Source of the DNA: SCN-69-37 sp044507065
GTDB lineage: Bacteria; Acidobacteriota; Vicinamibacteria; Vicinamibacterales; SCN-69-37
Direction of reading: 5' to 3'
Assembly (NCBI GenBank): GCA_044507065.1
Contig: JBIQJY010000046.1
Coordinates: forward strand, 1 to 27,370
Length of the DNA stretch: 27,370 nucleotides
Under the pieces are notes generated by a model. The model was given only the letters and a program-made list of their open reading frames with translations. It was not told the origin of the DNA and made no database searches. Shown here piece by piece: positions 25,184 through 27,370 of this stretch. Each line of letters opens with the position of its first letter. Position 1 is the stretch's first letter. The position numbers were made by a program, and so were the translations under genes.

Positions 25184-25255
25184 ATGTTCCGGCTCCGCCA
25201 CGCGCACCACCACCATCATCACGGTCATCTGACCGCCCGGTGGAACTGCGCGTAG
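25184..25255 (+). CDS. hisL: Histidine operon leader peptide
   Basis: A 23-codon reading frame, ATG to TAG, containing eight His codons: codon 6, six in a row at codons 8-13 (25205-25222), and codon 15. Both CAC and CAT are used. It lies between a promoter and an intrinsic terminator directly upstream of hisI, hisG and hisD, exactly the setting of a his attenuation peptide. Ribosomes short of charged tRNA-His would stall on the His run and expose downstream RNA. No Shine-Dalgarno sequence is visible, and the predicted transcription start is at or 1 nt from the ATG, so translation may be leaderless. The peptide itself probably has no function beyond being translated. Confidence 0.85.
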   Translation: MFRLRHAHHHHHHGHLTARWNCA

Positions 25256-25316
25256 CGACACGTCAACCTCGCACGATCTCAAGCAGCCCCGCCGGTTCTG
25301 GTGGGGCGTTTTTTTT
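25237..25316 (+). promoter_or_regulatory. His attenuator: alternative antiterminator and terminator folds
   Basis: CCGGTGG (25237-25243, within the leader frame) can pair with CCGCCGG (25289-25295, six G-C pairs and one G-U). The latter overlaps the left arm of the terminator (25286-25293), so the two folds exclude each other. A ribosome stalled on the His run leaves 25237-25243 free and favours antitermination. A ribosome reaching the TAG at 25253 covers it, allowing the terminator. GGTGG (25239-25243) can also pair with CCACC in the His codons, the usual protecting fold. A small hairpin CGGTCA/TGACCG (25222-25235) directly follows the His run. Pairings were found by eye, without energy calculation. 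Confidence 0.72.
25286..25316 (+). terminator. Rho-independent terminator of the his leader
   Basis: GCCCCGCC (25286-25293) pairs with GGTGGGGC (25300-25307) around a 6-nt loop: seven G-C pairs and one G-U pair. After one G comes a run of eight T (25309-25316). This is the only textbook intrinsic terminator in the window. It lies 35 bp before hisI, not behind a gene, which marks it as an attenuator. Confidence 0.88.
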
Positions 25317-25351
25317 CTCACCAGTTCCGGCCGGGCAAGGACAATCCGGTT

Positions 25352-25678
25352 ATGGATTTCAGCAAACTCGATGGCCTCGTTCCGGCAGTCATTCAGGATG
25401 CCGCATCGAACGAGGTGCTCATGGTGGGTTTCATGAACGATGAAGCCCTGGCCCGCACCCGTTCGACCGGCTACGCCACGTTCTATTCACGCACGCGCCA
25501 GAAGCTCTGGATGAAGGGCGAGACGTCCGGCAACCGCCTTGCCGTCGTCAGCCTCGCGACCGACTGCGATGACGACACGGTGCTCGTGAAGGTGCGCCGC
25601 GAAGGTGACGGCAACGTCTGCCACACCGGCGAACGCACGTGTTTCTTCAAGCCGCTCGACCTGGCGGTGGCGCAATGA
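25352..25678 (+). CDS. hisI: Phosphoribosyl-AMP cyclohydrolase
   Basis: Encodes 108 aa, a stand-alone cyclohydrolase without the HisE pyrophosphatase part. It catalyses the third step of histidine synthesis, opening the purine ring of phosphoribosyl-AMP. Motifs are complete: WMKGETSGN (53-61), the Mg-binding D71-x-D73-x-D75 with zinc ligand C72, and the zinc cysteines C90 and C97 in CHTGERTC. AAGGA lies 10 nt before the ATG. A frame open from 25301 begins inside the terminator and is rejected as the start. It is the first structural gene after the attenuator and overlaps hisG by 4 bp (ATGA). Cytosolic. Confidence 0.95.
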   Translation: MDFSKLDGLVPAVIQDAASNEVLMVGFMNDEALARTRSTGYATFYSRTRQKLWMKGETSGNRLAVVSLATDCDDDTVLVKVRREGDGNVCHTGERTCFFKPLDLAVAQ

Positions 25679-26562
25679 AGCTCAAGCTCGGATTGCCGAA
25701 AGGCTCGCTGCAGGACGCGACGATTCAGCTGTTCGCGCGCGCCGGGTTCAACATCTACGTCAGCTCACGCTCGTACTATCCGGGCATCGACGATCCCGAG
25801 ATCGAGTGCCTGCTGATCCGCGCGCAGGAGATGGCGCGCTACGTGGCCGACGGCGTAATCGACGCCGGCCTGACGGGCCTCGACTGGATCGCCGAGCACG
25901 CTGCCGCATCCGGCACGACCGACGCCGTCGTGCCCGTGGCCGACCTGGTCTACGCGAAGCAGAGTTTCGGCCGCGTGAAGTGGGTGCTGGCCGTGCCCGA
26001 CGACTCGCCGTACCAGACGCCGAAGGACCTCGAGGGCAGGACCATTGCCACCGAGCTGGTCCGCGCGACGGAGGCCTACTTCAAGGCGAGGGGCGTGTCG
26101 GTCAACGTCGAGTTCTCGTGGGGCGCCACCGAAGTGAAGCCGCCCGTGCTCGCCGACGCCATCGTCGAGGTCACCGAGACCGGCTCGTCGCTGCGCGCCA
26201 ACCGGCTGCGCGTCATCGACACGGTCCTCGAGTCGAACACCCAGTTCATCGTCAATCCATCCGTGCTGAAGGACGACTGGAAGAAGACCAAGGTCGACAA
26301 CATCGCGCTGCTGCTGCGCGCCGCCATCGAGGCGCAGGGCCGCGTGGGCATCATGCTGAACGTCAAGCGCGGCGACCTGCAGTCGATCCTCGACCTGCTG
26401 CCCGCGCTGCAGCGGCCGACCATCTCGTCGCTCAGCGACGATGTGTGGGTGGCGGTGAACACGATCATCGAGGAGCGTACGGTGCGTGAGCTGATTCCGC
26501 GCCTCAAGGCCGCCGGCGGGCAGGGCATCGTGGAATATCCCCTCAACAAGATTGTCCTGTGA
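25675..26562 (+). CDS. hisG: ATP phosphoribosyltransferase, long form
   Basis: Encodes 295 aa, the first committed enzyme of histidine synthesis, joining ATP and PRPP. The N-terminal part carries KLGLPKGSL, the DAGLTGLDWI segment, and the PRPP-binding stretch around EVTETGSSLRANRL. The length shows the long HisG form, which works without HisZ. Its C-terminal ACT-like domain (about 218-295, containing VGIMLNVKRGDL) binds histidine for feedback inhibition. The start ATG overlaps the hisI stop as ATGA; an upstream ATG at 25639 within hisI would add 12 unrelated residues. The operon thus combines feedback inhibition with attenuation. Its stop overlaps the hisD start (TGATG). Confidence 0.96.
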   Translation: MKLKLGLPKGSLQDATIQLFARAGFNIYVSSRSYYPGIDDPEIECLLIRAQEMARYVADGVIDAGLTGLDWIAEHAAASGTTDAVVPVADLVYAKQSFGRVKWVLAVPDDSPYQTPKDLEGRTIATELVRATEAYFKARGVSVNVEFSWGATEVKPPVLADAIVEVTETGSSLRANRLRVIDTVLESNTQFIVNPSVLKDDWKKTKVDNIALLLRAAIEAQGRVGIMLNVKRGDLQSILDLLPALQRPTISSLSDDVWVAVNTIIEERTVRELIPRLKAAGGQGIVEYPLNKIVL

Positions 26563-27370
26563 TGCGCATCATCAAATCCTCGGATCGGAAGGGCCTCGCG
26601 CGGATCCTCGACCGCGACGAGGCGCGCGACGAGACGGTGGAACGCGACGCCGCGCGCATCGTGACCGACGTGCGGCGCCGCGGCGACAAGGCCCTCATCG
26701 AGTGGACCAACCGGCTGGATCGCCGGACCGTCGGCAGGCGCGCGGCGATGCGCCGCGTCACCAGGCTTTCCCCGGCGGACCTGCGCCGCGGGTGGAAGGC
26801 CACGCCCAAGCCCGTGCGCGACGCGCTCGCGCTGGCGGTGCGCCACCTCGAGGCCGTGGCCACCCGCCAGGTGCCACAGCCATTCACGGTGACAGTCGCC
26901 AGCGGTCACCGGATCGAGCAGCGCGTCCAGCCGTTGTCGCGCGTTGGCTGCTACGTCCCCGGCGGCCGCTATCCGCTGCCATCCACGCTGTTGATGACGG
27001 CCGTCCCCGCGCGCGTGGCCGGCGTTGGTGACATCGTCGCCGTCTGTCCGTCGCCGGCGCCCGTGGTGCTGGCCGCGGCCATCGAGGCCGGCGTGAGCGA
27101 GGTCTACACGATTGGCGGCGCACAGGCGATTGGCGCGCTGGCCTACGGGACCGAGACCATTGCACCGGTCAGCAAGATCGTCGGGCCGGGCAACGCCTGG
27201 GTTGCGGCGGCCAAGGCATTCGTCTCGCGCGACTGCCCCATCGACCTGCACGCGGGCCCCAGCGAGATTGTCGTGTGTTCGGATCGCGGCAACCCCGCCT
27301 GGATCGCGGCGGATCTGATCGCACAGGCCGAGCACGACCCGGCGGCCCGTGCCGTTCTCGTGACGACGAA
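26562..27370 (+). CDS. hisD: Histidinol dehydrogenase, 3' end cut by window
   Basis: The first 269 codons are present; the frame is still open at the window edge. The enzyme oxidises histidinol to histidine in two NAD-dependent steps. Recognisable motifs are VGCYVPGGRYPLPSTLLM, GGAQAIGALAYGTETI, VGPGN (G208-N211 region), DLHAGPSEIVV and Q255-A-E-H258. Q255 and H258 correspond to the E. coli zinc ligands Q259 and H262; the other two ligands lie beyond the window. The start ATG shares one base with the hisG stop (TGATG), indicating coupled translation. No defects are seen in the visible part. Confidence 0.96.
   Translation, partial: MRIIKSSDRKGLARILDRDEARDETVERDAARIVTDVRRRGDKALIEWTNRLDRRTVGRRAAMRRVTRLSPADLRRGWKATPKPVRDALALAVRHLEAVATRQVPQPFTVTVASGHRIEQRVQPLSRVGCYVPGGRYPLPSTLLMTAVPARVAGVGDIVAVCPSPAPVVLAAAIEAGVSEVYTIGGAQAIGALAYGTETIAPVSKIVGPGNAWVAAAKAFVSRDCPIDLHAGPSEIVVCSDRGNPAWIAADLIAQAEHDPAARAVLVTT

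Noticed and set aside
25205..25222. Six consecutive His codons resembling an affinity tag or vector contamination
   Set aside because: No vector sequence surrounds them. They sit in a short frame before a terminator and his genes, which explains them as an attenuation leader.
25058..25321. Upstream starts that would extend the unknown secreted protein by up to 88 residues
   Set aside because: They would place the signal peptide internally and run across the his promoter, leader and terminator; TTG 25057 has a strong ribosome site.
1..27370. CRISPR arrays, tRNA or rRNA genes, insertion sequences, phage genes or defence systems
   Set aside because: Read by eye on both strands, none was seen: no spaced repeats beyond the contig overlaps, no transposase or integrase motifs, and nearly all sequence is occupied by the genes listed.

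Overview
This is a GC-rich, densely coding bacterial window with 19 protein genes, a leader peptide and almost no spacer DNA. Secreted proteins have signal peptides ending in AQ-A/G-type sites, several others are lipoproteins, and Pro/Ala/Gly-rich linkers occur. Together with paired secreted esterases and many peptidases, this style suggests Acidobacteriota, perhaps Vicinamibacteria. That is a style-based inference, not a marker-gene result. The window is a draft scaffold: both 100-N gaps (12580-12679 and 18419-18518) are flanked by exactly the same 55 bp on each side, as expected of unmerged contig ends. Collapsing the second gap restores one intact gene.

Layout. 1-3139: an M29 aminopeptidase (+) converges on a secreted CE1-like esterase (-), followed by a MarR regulator (-). 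3140-5527: marR and lon are divergent around a perfect 19-bp palindrome, and a 15-bp-stem hairpin follows lon. 5534-9044: two half-size ABC exporters (-) overlap by 50 bp and have complementary defects in their ATP sites, so they form a heterodimeric exporter. 9123-10948: a second secreted esterase, paralogous to the first, is translationally coupled to an RBBP9-type hydrolase. 10882-12507: an FN3 lipoprotein and a zinc-ribbon thioredoxin (-). 12744-18238: a secreted M1-like metallopeptidase, a HAD phosphatase/phosphomutase and a lipoprotein M49 dipeptidyl peptidase III.

18337-24092: a secreted GH2 glycosidase precedes a complete CUT2-type sugar ABC importer (permease, binding lipoprotein, double ATPase). 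A plausible scheme is that the glycosidase releases a sugar that the importer takes up. A secreted protein of unknown function (-) converges on this operon, and the two stop codons share one CTAG.

25147-27370: the start of a histidine operon, hisI-hisG-hisD, with overlapping genes and hisD cut by the window end. In front of it lies what looks like a complete translational attenuator: an extended -10 promoter, a 23-codon leader peptide with eight His codons (six in a row), a candidate antiterminator pairing, and an intrinsic terminator followed by eight T. The promoter geometry predicts that the leader peptide mRNA is leaderless. This attenuator is the most interesting element in the window.
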